Below are positions 15,378-24,389 of a stretch of DNA of 46,551 nucleotides, piece by piece (the first letter of the stretch is position 1; every line of letters begins with the position of its first letter). Under the pieces are notes generated by a model. That model made no database searches. It saw nothing but the letters and a program-made list of their open reading frames with translations, and was not told where the DNA came from. A program made the position numbers and the translations under genes. This stretch comes from an uncultured Mycoplasmatota bacterium (GTDB lineage Bacteria > Bacillota_I > Bacilli_A > RF39 > UBA660): NCBI GenBank assembly GCA_900543825.1, contig UQSR01000009.1, forward strand, positions 1 through 46,551. The letters are read 5' to 3'.

Positions 15378-16350
15378 AGAAGAAATAGGAAATAGTTTGA
15401 TAGATTCACATACTCATGCTTGTGGTATCAACTATACTAATTATTATTTAGAAGCATTTCCATATTGCTGTAATGTTACGGAACTTATATTAAATATGGA
15501 AAAGAATAATATAGGATATGCGGTTACTTTTCCTGTTGTATCAAATATAAATACAGCAAATAGTCCAATTATTGATAAGGAGATACGCGAAGTAATAAAA
15601 AAATATGAAAGTTGTCCTTATTATTATGAAAACTTAAGGTTACTTAAAGAAACAGAAATCTATGGAAAAAACAAAATATTACCATTTGTTATTATTAGTT
15701 TAGATTCTAAAATTGAAGAGCAAATTCAGCACATACATACATTGGAAGAAAAATATAATATTTATGGCTTTAAAATTCATCCATCTTCAGATCAGAAATC
15801 TTTATTAAGTATAATAAATAATGATACACTTATGAGATTTATTTCAGAAAATAAAAAACCAGTTACAATTCATTCATCTTTTGATGATTTTAGTCTTCCT
15901 TCTAGTTTTTTTCCTGTTTTCGAGGAACTTTCTGATATTAGATTTTGTGTAGCACATATTGGAAGAATGGAAAAAAAGTTTATTGAAAGATTAAATTATT
16001 ATAGCAATATTTGGATCGATATATCTCCATTAAAAAAATTAACCTCATATCTCAAAGAACAATATAACAAAAAAAATGACAAAGTTTACAACTTTGACTA
16101 TAGTAATATCATTGAATTCGTTAATTTTTTGTATAGTAACTTTGGAGATAAGGTTATATTCGGTACTGACTTTCCATGGGTAAACTGTGGCTATTTAAAT
16201 AATAATCTAGCAAACAAACTATATGACGAATATGGAGAAAATATAAAAATTTTAGATTTACTTGATAAATCAATTGTTGACAAAATAGCAAATGAAAATA
16301 CAAAAGATTACCTTTTTGGCAAAGTGAAAGAGAGGAAATTAATAAAATGA
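15352..16350 (+). CDS. Amidohydrolase-2-type TIM-barrel metal hydrolase
   Basis: I start at GTG 15352, nine bases from GAAGGAG; two ATGs at 15343 and 15346 lie too close to that site. The product of 332 residues shows the amidohydrolase order of ligands: DSHTHACG (the HxH pair), FKIHPSSD, VTIHSSFDD (His), VAHIGR (His) and IFGTDFPW (Asp). Family PF04909 members hydrolyse or decarboxylate ring-bearing substrates using a metal ion. It overlaps enzyme 3 by 26 bases. In the cluster it could remove the leader, open a ring or decarboxylate the modified peptide; mycofactocin and PQQ pathways also include hydrolases at that step. Substrate unknown. Confidence 0.8.
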   Translation: MSITSKISREEIGNSLIDSHTHACGINYTNYYLEAFPYCCNVTELILNMEKNNIGYAVTFPVVSNINTANSPIIDKEIREVIKKYESCPYYYENLRLLKETEIYGKNKILPFVIISLDSKIEEQIQHIHTLEEKYNIYGFKIHPSSDQKSLLSIINNDTLMRFISENKKPVTIHSSFDDFSLPSSFFPVFEELSDIRFCVAHIGRMEKKFIERLNYYSNIWIDISPLKKLTSYLKEQYNKKNDKVYNFDYSNIIEFVNFLYSNFGDKVIFGTDFPWVNCGYLNNNLANKLYDEYGENIKILDLLDKSIVDKIANENTKDYLFGKVKERKLIK

Positions 16351-16847
16351 TAAGAAATGCTAATGCAGCTGATGCTGAAAGAATAACAAGAATCCATTTA
16401 AACTCATGGCGAACAACTTATAATAATGTTTTTCCAGTAGAAATATTTGATAAACAAGAAAGTGAGTACAACATAAGAGTTCAAAAAATTAAAGAATCAA
16501 TAATTAATAATTCATCTAATTATATTGTTTTAGAAGAAGATAATATGATAAAAGCATTTATTTGTTATGGTGATGCTCGTGGTGATAAATATAAAGGTTT
16601 CAAAGAAATATATTCCATTTATATAGAAAAAGATAATCAAAAGAAAGGTTATGGTTCAAAACTAATTAAGTATTGTTTTAATCTATTTAAAAAGGAAGGT
16701 TGTAATGATATTATAATCAGATGTTTAAAAGGAAATACTGCTGAGGAGTTTTATCACAAAATGGGTGGAATGGTTGTTGATTCTGAGTGTTGTACATTAC
16801 ATGGAGTTGATATAACAGAAAATGTTTATAGATTTAATTTAAAATAA
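16347..16847 (+). CDS. GNAT-family N-acetyltransferase, last gene of the RiPP cluster
   Basis: The protein of 166 residues begins MIRNANAADAERITRIHLNSWRTTY, typical of YncA-like GNATs, and has the CoA motif DNQKKGYGSKLIKYC and the late FYHKMGG motif. Its ATG overlaps the stop of the amidohydrolase gene (ATGA), so it belongs to the same operon. It may cap an amine of the peptide product, or protect the host by acetylating it. A terminator follows at once. Confidence 0.85.
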   Translation: MIRNANAADAERITRIHLNSWRTTYNNVFPVEIFDKQESEYNIRVQKIKESIINNSSNYIVLEEDNMIKAFICYGDARGDKYKGFKEIYSIYIEKDNQKKGYGSKLIKYCFNLFKKEGCNDIIIRCLKGNTAEEFYHKMGGMVVDSECCTLHGVDITENVYRFNLK

Positions 16848-16851
16848 AATT

Positions 16852-16877
16852 GTACTCTAACACATAGAGTGCTTTTC
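16852..16877 (+). terminator. Terminator of the RiPP operon
   Basis: GTACTCTA pairs with TAGAGTGC around ACACA, followed by TTTTCTT. It closes the run of genes from 11238 (or 9588). Confidence 0.8.
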
Positions 16878-17246
16878 TTATGTTCATAGCAATAAATATA
16901 CAAATCACATAAATTAACTATTTTTTATTATAAAATTCGATAAAATAAAGAAACATGATGTGAAAATATACCTTTAAAATAAATAAAGGCCTATTGATTA
17001 AATTTAGTAAAATATAAATAGTATAGTAGGCCTCAATAAATCAGGTAGATCTAATAAAGTAGATGATGTAAGATAGCTACTAATAGGATAGTCTATGAAT
17101 AACCTTAGAAAAGATAGTTCACTAGATGTACTATTCTCAGATAATGATAGAAGAAAACACTTTAATAGTAATTAGTTACATTAGAATTTAATGAATATTA
17201 TACCAATAATGAAAAACATAAAATATTAACAAGAGAAAAATAAAAA
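16878..17246. other. Intergenic region with decayed sequence
   Basis: About 370 bases with no intact gene. An inverted repeat AGGCCTA (16987-16993) / TAGGCCT (17027-17033) flanks 33 bases. A short frame 17095-17175 reads MNNLRKDSSLDVLFSDND and then stops; it vaguely resembles the N-terminus of Rpn-type nuclease genes and may be a gene remnant, but support is weak. Confidence 0.35.
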
Positions 17247-17285
17247 AATAAGGTAAGTCATAATATAGACTTATCTTATTTTTAA
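17247..17285. terminator. Strong stem-loop terminator
   Basis: AATAAGGTAAGTC pairs with GACTTATCTTATT (one G-U pair) followed by TTTTT. It isolates the ligase operon from the region before it. Confidence 0.8.
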
Positions 17286-17294
17286 TCATTATTG

Positions 17295-17323
17295 TTGAAA
17301 AATAAATCTTTTTATGGTAAAAT
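17295..17323 (+). promoter_or_regulatory. Promoter of the AMP-ligase/sensor-kinase pair
   Basis: TTGAAA (17295-17300), 17 bases, TAAAAT (17318-17323), 25 bases before the start codon. Confidence 0.65.
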
Positions 17324-17347
17324 AAAATCGATTTGGGGGAATCAAAT

Positions 17348-19342
17348 ATGAATAAAGAAACAGGATATCCACACATAGATAAACCGTGGATGAAGTATTA
17401 TGATGAAAAAATAGTTAATATCGAGGATCCAAAAACTAATATAACTGAGTATTTAAAAATGAAAACAAAAGGAAATGAATCATTACTTGCTCATAGTTAT
17501 TATGGAAAAAATATGACATTGGATGAACTATTTGATAAGGCATCTACAGCCTCAAAAGTTCTAACATCATTAGGTGTAAAGAAAGGCGAAATAGTAATGA
17601 ATATGCTGCCAAATATACCAGAATCTGCTCAAATATGGTTAGGCTGTGCCAATATAGGTGCTGTAGCGGATTTCATAGATCCAAGACCAGATAGTATGGA
17701 TATAATGGCAAATGCTCAAAAAGTACTAGAAGTTATAAAATACGAAAGAGCAAAGTATATAGTAGCTCTAGATAAATGCTATCTTGCTATGTTAAAACCA
17801 ATAGAGAAAGAGTTAAAAGAATTAGGTATAGAAAACATAGTGATAATATCCGCAAGTGATTCAATGAACTTATCAGGAAAGATAAATTATTTAAAAGATG
17901 CACTTAAATATAATGAATTAAAAAATATTAGAAATAATAATTTAAGTGTAAAAAAACTAAAATCATATGAAGTTCTATATGCTAGAATGAGCAATATGCA
18001 AAAAGAAGAAAAATTACTTAAAGAAGCAATTGCAAGTTCAATTTTAAAAGTATCAAGATATAGTGATTTAATAAGAGAATGTAGATATACTAGTTATATA
18101 ACTGATACAGATGCTGAAACAATCACATATATAGGCCATACTTCAGGTACTAGTGGTGCAAGACCAAAACCAATAACTGCCAGTAATAAAAATGGCATAT
18201 CAACATTACAACAATTAATCAAAGGTAATGTAAGTTTCACTAAAGGAGATAATGCACTTCATGTGCTTCCATACTTTGCTCCTTTTGGAGCCTATGATAA
18301 TTACTTGCTTAATATAGCTAGTTGTGCAAACAATATTGATGTACCAGAATTTGAAATAAATGAATTTGGATATTTAATAAAAAAATATCATCCAAATATA
18401 ATTATGGGAACACCAGCATGGTTAGCGGCTCTTCCTGATTATAGTTATTTGACTAATGAAGATTTATCGTGCATTCATACTATAATTTATGGCGGTGATT
18501 CACTTTCACCACAAGATGAAGAAAGAGTAAATAAATGGCTTAAACAACATGGAAGTAGTGCCGAAGTAGAAAAAGGACATGGTATGAGTGAATTTCTTGG
18601 ATGTGGCTCATATGCCCAAGATGAATATAATCAGCTTGGTTCAATAGGAATACCACTACCTAATACAATTTATTCAATAGTAGATCCAAATGTTGAAGAT
18701 AAATTAGTACCATTAAAATTTGAAGAAGGAAAAGAACGTTTAGAAGGAGAACTTGTAGTTTCTTCAGATGCAGTAACAAGAGGAATACTTCATGGTGATA
18801 TCATTGTTCCTAGATATGAAATGGATGGTAGAAGCTATATAAGAACTAGAGATCTAGTACAAATGGACAAAAATGGAGTGTTCTATCACGAAGCCAGAAA
18901 AGACAGATCATTTACTAGATTCGATGGTTATAAAATAAAACCTTATGAAATAGAAAGCATAATTGAAAAAAATGACAAAGTAAAATATGCAAAACTAGTA
19001 GAATATTTTGATGACAGGCAAAGAGGAATTATGCCTATGTGTCATTTAGTCCTAAAAAATAATGATATAAGTGAAGAAGAAAAAATAGAAGTAATAAAAG
19101 ATATTGTTTATAATAATATCATTGGGGACTCAACTATGTCATCAAGACAAATACCAGCTAAGTTTAAAATAAGAGAAAACATGCCACTTACTAAAAATAG
19201 TAAAGTAGACTTTAATGCATTAAAAAATGAACCACTAGATGGTAGTGAAATTAATGTTGATGTAAGCGAAACTAACTTAACCGTCGATCACATTGAAATA
19301 TATAAAGATACAAAAAAATCAAAAATAAGAATAAAAAAATAA
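17348..19342 (+). CDS. AMP-dependent acyl-CoA synthetase/ligase family protein
   Basis: I start at ATG 17348, seven bases after GGGGGA. The protein of 664 residues belongs to the ANL adenylating superfamily. The P-loop motif is YIGHTSGTSGARPKP near residue 270, with LPYFAPFGAYDNYL and YGGDSLSP after it, the A5-type EKGHGMSE, and the hinge region RTRDLVQMDKNGVFYHEARKDRSFTRFDGYKIKP ending the N-terminal domain. Such enzymes activate a carboxylic acid as acyl-AMP and usually pass it to CoA. It resembles long-chain acyl ligases but the insertion at residues 190-240 is unusual. It is followed after 23 bases by a sensor-kinase-like protein. The acid activated is unknown. Confidence 0.85.
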   Translation: MNKETGYPHIDKPWMKYYDEKIVNIEDPKTNITEYLKMKTKGNESLLAHSYYGKNMTLDELFDKASTASKVLTSLGVKKGEIVMNMLPNIPESAQIWLGCANIGAVADFIDPRPDSMDIMANAQKVLEVIKYERAKYIVALDKCYLAMLKPIEKELKELGIENIVIISASDSMNLSGKINYLKDALKYNELKNIRNNNLSVKKLKSYEVLYARMSNMQKEEKLLKEAIASSILKVSRYSDLIRECRYTSYITDTDAETITYIGHTSGTSGARPKPITASNKNGISTLQQLIKGNVSFTKGDNALHVLPYFAPFGAYDNYLLNIASCANNIDVPEFEINEFGYLIKKYHPNIIMGTPAWLAALPDYSYLTNEDLSCIHTIIYGGDSLSPQDEERVNKWLKQHGSSAEVEKGHGMSEFLGCGSYAQDEYNQLGSIGIPLPNTIYSIVDPNVEDKLVPLKFEEGKERLEGELVVSSDAVTRGILHGDIIVPRYEMDGRSYIRTRDLVQMDKNGVFYHEARKDRSFTRFDGYKIKPYEIESIIEKNDKVKYAKLVEYFDDRQRGIMPMCHLVLKNNDISEEEKIEVIKDIVYNNIIGDSTMSSRQIPAKFKIRENMPLTKNSKVDFNALKNEPLDGSEINVDVSETNLTVDHIEIYKDTKKSKIRIKK

Positions 19343-19365
19343 AGGTAATATAAAGGGTGATATCT

Positions 19366-21174
19366 ATGCAAAACATACAGGGCTTTATGCTAATAAATAT
19401 TTATGCATTGTTGCTAATTTTGGCAACGAGCATAATCTTTTTCAGTAAAAAAAGATTGAAACAAGTTGAAGATGAATTGTACAAGAAATTTTTAATAGCT
19501 AACATATTTATATCTATAAGTGGTTTGTTTTTAGGACTTATTGTAAGCCCAATACTTCCATATGATGAAATGATAATTTCAATATTCAATAAACTATATT
19601 TAATAAGCCTTATGTTTTGGATATACATATTAACATTTTATACTACCTATATATCACTAAAAAATAATAGTAATGTAAAAAAATATAATAAAATATTTGA
19701 TATAATAAGTATAATAAGTGTAATATTAATATTAATCTTGCCAATAAAAGTAAGTATCACTTCTAGAGGAGGAGCAGTATCCACAGGACCGGCTATTCTA
19801 TTTACATATACTATGTTTGGTATTGGATTTATAATTCAATTGTGTGCTTTAATATCAAATTATAAACATTTAAAAAATAAAAAATATATTCCTTTGTATT
19901 TATTAATACTATTTGGTAGTATAATTTTAATAGTCCAAATAATAAACCCCGCTTTAAACTATATAATAAACCCTGCTCTTATTTTTATTGCATTTATTAT
20001 GTATCACACCATAGAAAATCCTGATATAAAAACAATCGAAGAAATACACAGAGCCAAAGAAATCAGTGACAATGCCAATGAAGAAAAAACTATGTTCTTA
20101 TACAACATGACAAGTAATATAAGAAGTATAGCAAAAGATATAAATACTTCAGCAGATAATATATTAGATGAAACAGATAATAAAAAAGTAAATATGGAAG
20201 TCATAAATGACTCCGCAAGAGATATAAAAGGAAATGCTGCTAAATTTACTACTATGACTAATGAAGTATTTGATATATCAAATATCGATAGTGCAGGTAT
20301 AAAAGTATATAATAGTAAATATAATATAAAAATATTACTAAAAGAAATAAATCAAAGATACAAAAATAAAGCTAATGCTAAAGAATTAAAGTTCATAACC
20401 AATATAGCAAGTGACTTACCAGAATATCTATATGGTGATAGCGTAAGCTTAAAAAAAGTATTAACTATATTATTAGATAATAGTATTAAATATACAGAAA
20501 AAGGTTATATTGAATTTGATGTTAATACAATAATAAAAAATAATATCGTAAGACTAATAATAACTATTGAAGACTCAGGAAAAGGTATGACAGCGGAAGA
20601 GTTAAATAAATCATTTATAAAAACTAATCAAAAAGATGAAAGGGATAATATAAGTAATAACTTATATAATGCTAAAAGATTAATAACCTTAATGAATGGA
20701 GCTATCATACCAAATAGTATTTATAATAATGGTACCACTATGAAAATAGTATTAGACCAAAAATATGTAGAAGAACAAGATGATTTAGATAAATATGAAG
20801 ATATGATAGATAAGAAAAAAATATTACTAATAGATGATAATGAAAATAGTGAAAAACTAATCAAAAAGATTCTTAATAATACTAATATAGAAATAGTTAG
20901 TGTTAAATTAGGTAAAGAAGGACTAGACAAAATCAGAAATAAAGAAAAGTATGATTTAATATTATTAGATGAAGAAATGTCACCATTAGATGGCCATGAA
21001 GTAATGAGAAAGCTAAAACAAATAGCGGGATTTAATACTAAAGTAATATTACTTACCAAAACAAATAAATATGACTATGATGATGAATATATAGAAGAAG
21101 GCTTTGCAGGTTATCTAATAAAAAGTTCTAAAAAAGAATTAATAAAGAATAAAATAAATAAATATTTAAAGTAA
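19366..21174 (+). CDS. Membrane sensor kinase-like protein with degenerate H-box and C-terminal receiver
   Basis: ATG 19366 is preceded by AAAGGGTGAT. Of 602 residues, about the first 215 form seven or eight membrane helices. A dimerisation-like segment reads FLYNMTSNIRSIAKD: where family members have the phosphorylated His (FLxNMSHEIRTP), residue 250 is Ser. The ATPase domain retains the N-box (LDNSIKYTEKG) and G-box (EDSGKGMTAEE). A receiver domain follows from about residue 485 with LLIDDNE, the Asp of LILLDEEMSPLDG (D535), LLTKT and the Lys of YLIKSS. So the hybrid-kinase frame is there but autophosphorylation at the normal site is not possible. It may act by binding ATP, or accept phosphate from a partner. 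No separate response regulator is nearby. Confidence 0.82.
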   Translation: MQNIQGFMLINIYALLLILATSIIFFSKKRLKQVEDELYKKFLIANIFISISGLFLGLIVSPILPYDEMIISIFNKLYLISLMFWIYILTFYTTYISLKNNSNVKKYNKIFDIISIISVILILILPIKVSITSRGGAVSTGPAILFTYTMFGIGFIIQLCALISNYKHLKNKKYIPLYLLILFGSIILIVQIINPALNYIINPALIFIAFIMYHTIENPDIKTIEEIHRAKEISDNANEEKTMFLYNMTSNIRSIAKDINTSADNILDETDNKKVNMEVINDSARDIKGNAAKFTTMTNEVFDISNIDSAGIKVYNSKYNIKILLKEINQRYKNKANAKELKFITNIASDLPEYLYGDSVSLKKVLTILLDNSIKYTEKGYIEFDVNTIIKNNIVRLIITIEDSGKGMTAEELNKSFIKTNQKDERDNISNNLYNAKRLITLMNGAIIPNSIYNNGTTMKIVLDQKYVEEQDDLDKYEDMIDKKKILLIDDNENSEKLIKKILNNTNIEIVSVKLGKEGLDKIRNKEKYDLILLDEEMSPLDGHEVMRKLKQIAGFNTKVILLTKTNKYDYDDEYIEEGFAGYLIKSSKKELIKNKINKYLK

Positions 21175-21188
21175 AAGTTATAAAACAC

Positions 21189-21217
21189 TTTACAAAAAGT
21201 AAAATATAGTGTATTAT
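21189..21217 (+). promoter_or_regulatory. rpsO promoter
   Basis: TTTACA (21189-21194), 17 bases, TATTAT (21212-21217). The roughly 75-base leader before rpsO can fold around GGTACC and CCTCTTACC/GGTTAAAGG; S15 represses its own synthesis in other bacteria, but I cannot prove a binding site here. Confidence 0.6.
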
Positions 21218-21300
21218 TAATATGTTCCTTGAACTTTGTTATCGGTACCTCTTACCATAACTAGGTTAAAGGTGAAAATAAGATAAGGAGGAAATAAAAA

Positions 21301-21570
21301 ATGGCATTAAATAAAAATGAAAAAGCTAAGTTAATTAAAGAATTTGCTAGAGATGCAAAAGATACAGGATCTCCTGAAGTACAAATAGCAATTCTTACAA
21401 AAGAAATTAATGCTCTTACAGAACATCTAAAAAACAACAAACAAGATAAAGCTTCTAAAAGAGGACTTTTAATGAAAGTTGGAAAAAGAAGAAGTTTACT
21501 TAACTACTTAATAAAAACAGATGTTAAGAGATATAGAGATGTAGTTGCAAAACTAGGCTTAAGAAAATAA
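21301..21570 (+). CDS. rpsO: 30S ribosomal protein S15
   Basis: The protein of 89 residues is full length. Hallmarks are DTGSPEVQIAILTKEINALTEHLK and the rRNA-binding end GLLMKVGKRRSLLNYL. It binds 16S rRNA early in small-subunit assembly. ATAAGGAGGAAAT gives a very strong ribosome binding site. It is followed by a terminator, then one unknown gene, then pnp; rpsO-pnp is a classical neighbour pair. Confidence 0.98.
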   Translation: MALNKNEKAKLIKEFARDAKDTGSPEVQIAILTKEINALTEHLKNNKQDKASKRGLLMKVGKRRSLLNYLIKTDVKRYRDVVAKLGLRK

Positions 21571-21584
21571 TAAATAATAAAGTA

Positions 21585-21610
21585 GGCACTCTTTTTTGAG
21601 TGTCTTTATA
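21585..21610 (+). terminator. Attenuating terminator after rpsO
   Basis: GGCACTC, loop TTTTTT, GAGTGTC, then TTTATATTT. It probably lowers pnp expression relative to rpsO. Confidence 0.7.
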
Positions 21611-21626
21611 TTTATAGGAGGTTTTT

Positions 21627-21959
21627 ATGAATATAAATGATTTGTATTTTGCTAATATAAGTATGATAACTAAAAAAGAGTATAGAAGAAATGGAGAAAC
21701 TGCTTACTATCATGAGGCTATTAGACAAACGATAGTTAAACCTACAAAAAATAATAGGTATATTGATTTATTGACTGGGAAAAAATATAAAGTTTTTGGT
21801 GCTTTAACAAGTTGTGAAAATGAAATAGGATGTCTATTTATTAATGGTCCATTTATACCTTTTAGTGATATTATATCTGTTGAAAAACAAAATATGAGTA
21901 AAAGAAGAATACTTAAAAAAATTAATGATTATAAGAATCAAGTAAAAGAAAAGGAGTAG
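21627..21959 (+). CDS. Hypothetical protein between rpsO and pnp
   Basis: This protein of 110 residues follows ATAGGAGG and ends four bases before the pnp start, so it is surely expressed with pnp. Visible features are an N-terminal beta-rich stretch (LYFANISMITKKEYRR, TAYYHEAIRQTIV), RYIDLLTGKKYKVFG, one CENEIGC Cys pair and a basic C-terminus (MSKRRILKKINDYKNQ). There is no membrane segment or signal. I do not recognise a family. The position suggests a role linked to RNA or translation, but that is inference only. Confidence 0.8.
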   Translation: MNINDLYFANISMITKKEYRRNGETAYYHEAIRQTIVKPTKNNRYIDLLTGKKYKVFGALTSCENEIGCLFINGPFIPFSDIISVEKQNMSKRRILKKINDYKNQVKEKE

Positions 21960-21963
21960 AGAT

Positions 21964-24102
21964 ATGGATAAGAAAGTATTTGAGTTAGATTTTTATGGAA
22001 GAAAGATAGTAGTAGAACATGGACAAGTTGCTAAACAAGCTGATGGGGCTGTTCTTGTTAGATATGGAGATACTGTAGTACTTAGTACCGCTGTTGTTAG
22101 TAAGAGTGCTAATCTATTGTCTGATTTCTTTCCACTTATGGTTTTATACCAAGAAAAGTTATATTCTGTAGGTAAGATACCTGGAGGATTTATTAAGAGA
22201 GAAGGTAGACCTACTGATGCTGCGACACTTGCGGCTCGTATGATTGATAGACCTCTTAGACCTTTGTTTCCTGAGGATTTTAAGAATGAAGTCCAAATAG
22301 TAAACACAGTGTTATCAGTAGATCAAGATAATTCACCAGAACTTACAGCATTATTTGGATCATCATTAGCAACCTGTATTAGTAAGATACCATTTAATGG
22401 CCCAGTAGCAGCAGTTAAAGTAGGTAGAGTGGGTGGTAAATTTATTATAAACCCAACAGTTGCTGAAGCCGAAATGTCAGATATTGATCTTACCGTAGCA
22501 GGAACAAAAGATGCTATTAACATGGTTGAAGCTGGTGCGAGAGAAGCAAGTGAAGATGATATGTTAGAGGCTCTATTATTTGGTCACGAAGCTATAAAAA
22601 AACTAATTGCTTTCGAAGAAGAAGTAATCGCATCTATTGGCGAAGAAAAGATGGAATATGACAAATTAGAAATTACTGAAAAGTTAAGAAACGAAGTAGA
22701 TAGTATTGTTAGAGAAAGATTAGATAAAGCTTTAAGAATTAAAGATAAACTAGAAAAATATAATACTATTGATAGCCTAGAGGAAGAAGTAGTAGAGAAA
22801 TATAAAACTGAAAACGAAGATAATATGAAACCAGAACAGTTAAAAGAACTACTAACAAAAGTAGCACTAATATTCCATGGTATAGAATATGAATTATTTA
22901 GAAATATTGTCGTAAAAGAAAAGAAAAGAGCCGATGGACGTGCCATGGATGAAATAAGACCATTATCTACCGATATAGATCTTCTTCCAAGATGTCATGG
23001 TAGTGCTTTATTTACAAGAGGAGAAACTCAGTCTTTAGCTACAGTAACCTTAGGAGCTTTAGGAGAACATCAAATATTAGATGGTCTAGGTATTGAAGAT
23101 GCCAAAAGATTTATGCTACATTATAATTTCCCAGCATTTTCAGTAGGAGAAACAGGAAGATATGGTGCTCCTGGTAGAAGAGAAATAGGCCATGGTGCCT
23201 TAGGAGAAAGAGCCTTATCTTACGTAATACCTTCTGAAGAAGAATTTCCATATACCATAAGAGTAGTAAGTGAAATTCTAGAAAGTAATGGTTCATCATC
23301 TCAAGCCACAATATGTGCCGGAACAATGGCCCTAATGGCCGCTGGTGTACCAATAAAAAAACCAGTAGCAGGAATAGCTATGGGATTAATAACACATGAA
23401 GATGAATATACAATACTTACTGATATTCAAGGAATGGAAGATCATCTAGGAGATATGGACTTCAAAGTAGCAGGAACAAAAGATGGTATTACTGCTCTTC
23501 AAATGGATATTAAAATAGATGGAATAAATAGAGATATATTAAAAGAAGCTTTAGCTCAAGCAAAAAAAGCTAGACTAGAAATATTAGATGTAATTACAAA
23601 ACAAATAGAAAAACCAAGAGAGGATGTATCTAAGTATGCTCCTAAGACAGAAACATTTATGATAAATCCAGATAAGATTAAAGATGTTATCGGTCGTGGC
23701 GGAGAAATGATTACTAAGATAATATTAGAGTGTAGTGGTGTAAACACAGTAAATGACATAAACGCTGTTAAAGTAGATTTAGAAGATGATGGAAGAGTAA
23801 TTATATATCATACAGATAGAGATATAATAAATAAAACAGCTGAAAGAATAAAAAATATAGCTAGAGAAGTAGAAATAGGAAAGGTGTATACAACAAAAGT
23901 AGTAGATGTAGAAGACTTCGGTATCTTCGTAGAATTATGGCCTGGTTGTGAAGGACTTATTCATGTATCACAATTAGATACAAAGAGAGTAGAAAAACCA
24001 AGCGATATGTTCAAAGTAGGAGATGAAGTAATAGCAATAGCTACAGGATATGACAAAAAAGGCAAACTAAATCTATCTAGAAAAGAACTATTAAAGAAGT
24101 AA
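21964..24102 (+). CDS. pnp: Polyribonucleotide nucleotidyltransferase (PNPase)
   Basis: At 712 residues this is the normal length. It has two RNase PH domains (first about 10-140, with RPLRPLFPEDF; second about 325-540, with RADGRAMDEIRPLS, FTRGETQSLATVTLG and DMDFKVAGTKDGITALQMDIK), a KH domain (MINPDKIKDVIGRGGEMIT) and an S1 domain (VGKVYTTKVVDVEDFGIFVEL). The trimer degrades RNA 3' to 5' using phosphate. GTAGAGAT precedes the start, four bases behind the unknown gene, and a terminator follows. Confidence 0.98.
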   Translation: MDKKVFELDFYGRKIVVEHGQVAKQADGAVLVRYGDTVVLSTAVVSKSANLLSDFFPLMVLYQEKLYSVGKIPGGFIKREGRPTDAATLAARMIDRPLRPLFPEDFKNEVQIVNTVLSVDQDNSPELTALFGSSLATCISKIPFNGPVAAVKVGRVGGKFIINPTVAEAEMSDIDLTVAGTKDAINMVEAGAREASEDDMLEALLFGHEAIKKLIAFEEEVIASIGEEKMEYDKLEITEKLRNEVDSIVRERLDKALRIKDKLEKYNTIDSLEEEVVEKYKTENEDNMKPEQLKELLTKVALIFHGIEYELFRNIVVKEKKRADGRAMDEIRPLSTDIDLLPRCHGSALFTRGETQSLATVTLGALGEHQILDGLGIEDAKRFMLHYNFPAFSVGETGRYGAPGRREIGHGALGERALSYVIPSEEEFPYTIRVVSEILESNGSSSQATICAGTMALMAAGVPIKKPVAGIAMGLITHEDEYTILTDIQGMEDHLGDMDFKVAGTKDGITALQMDIKIDGINRDILKEALAQAKKARLEILDVITKQIEKPREDVSKYAPKTETFMINPDKIKDVIGRGGEMITKIILECSGVNTVNDINAVKVDLEDDGRVIIYHTDRDIINKTAERIKNIAREVEIGKVYTTKVVDVEDFGIFVELWPGCEGLIHVSQLDTKRVEKPSDMFKVGDEVIAIATGYDKKGKLNLSRKELLKK

Positions 24103-24119
24103 AAATACTTCTTTTTTTT
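24093..24119 (+). terminator. pnp terminator
   Basis: AAAGAAGTA pairs with TACTTCTTT around AAAA and continues into TTTTT; the stem contains the pnp stop codon. Confidence 0.8.
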
Positions 24120-24149
24120 ATATAATAAAAAAATAGTCAAGTATTAAAC

Positions 24150-24389
24150 TTAACTATTATACTTATCATTAAATAATTTCAAAACATTATTAAATTCTTC
24201 TCTATTTTCAAGCCCAACTATATATTCTTGATTATTATCATTAATGAGCCTTCTAATACAAAAGTCACTAGGATCATCAAGATTAGATAAAACAACATAG
24301 CAATTATTATTAAAATTAATCCTATCAATTTCAGTATACTCAATACCATTTTCTAAAGTAATTACATTATATTCTTTTTCTTCATTCAT
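24150..24389 (-). CDS. DUF1292-like small acidic protein
   Basis: The protein of 79 residues has the DUF1292 outline: an opening strand YNVITLENGIEYTEIDRI, then NNCYVVLSNLDDPSDFCIRRLI and a closing helix FNNVLKLFNDKY. The function of this widespread Firmicute family is not known. It overlaps the upstream membrane-protein gene by four bases, so the two form an operon on the minus strand. Two further members lie at 35583 and 35839. Confidence 0.7.
   Translation of the reverse strand: MNEEKEYNVITLENGIEYTEIDRINFNNNCYVVLSNLDDPSDFCIRRLINDNNQEYIVGLENREEFNNVLKLFNDKYNS

Noticed and set aside
17095..17175. Small gene MNNLRKDSSLDVLFSDND...
   Set aside because: No ribosome binding site and it stops after 26 codons; resemblance to Rpn nuclease is too weak to call.
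23111..23353. Minus-strand frames within pnp and other large genes
   Set aside because: They are shadows of the coding strand in AT-rich sequence, lacking ribosome binding sites and homology.
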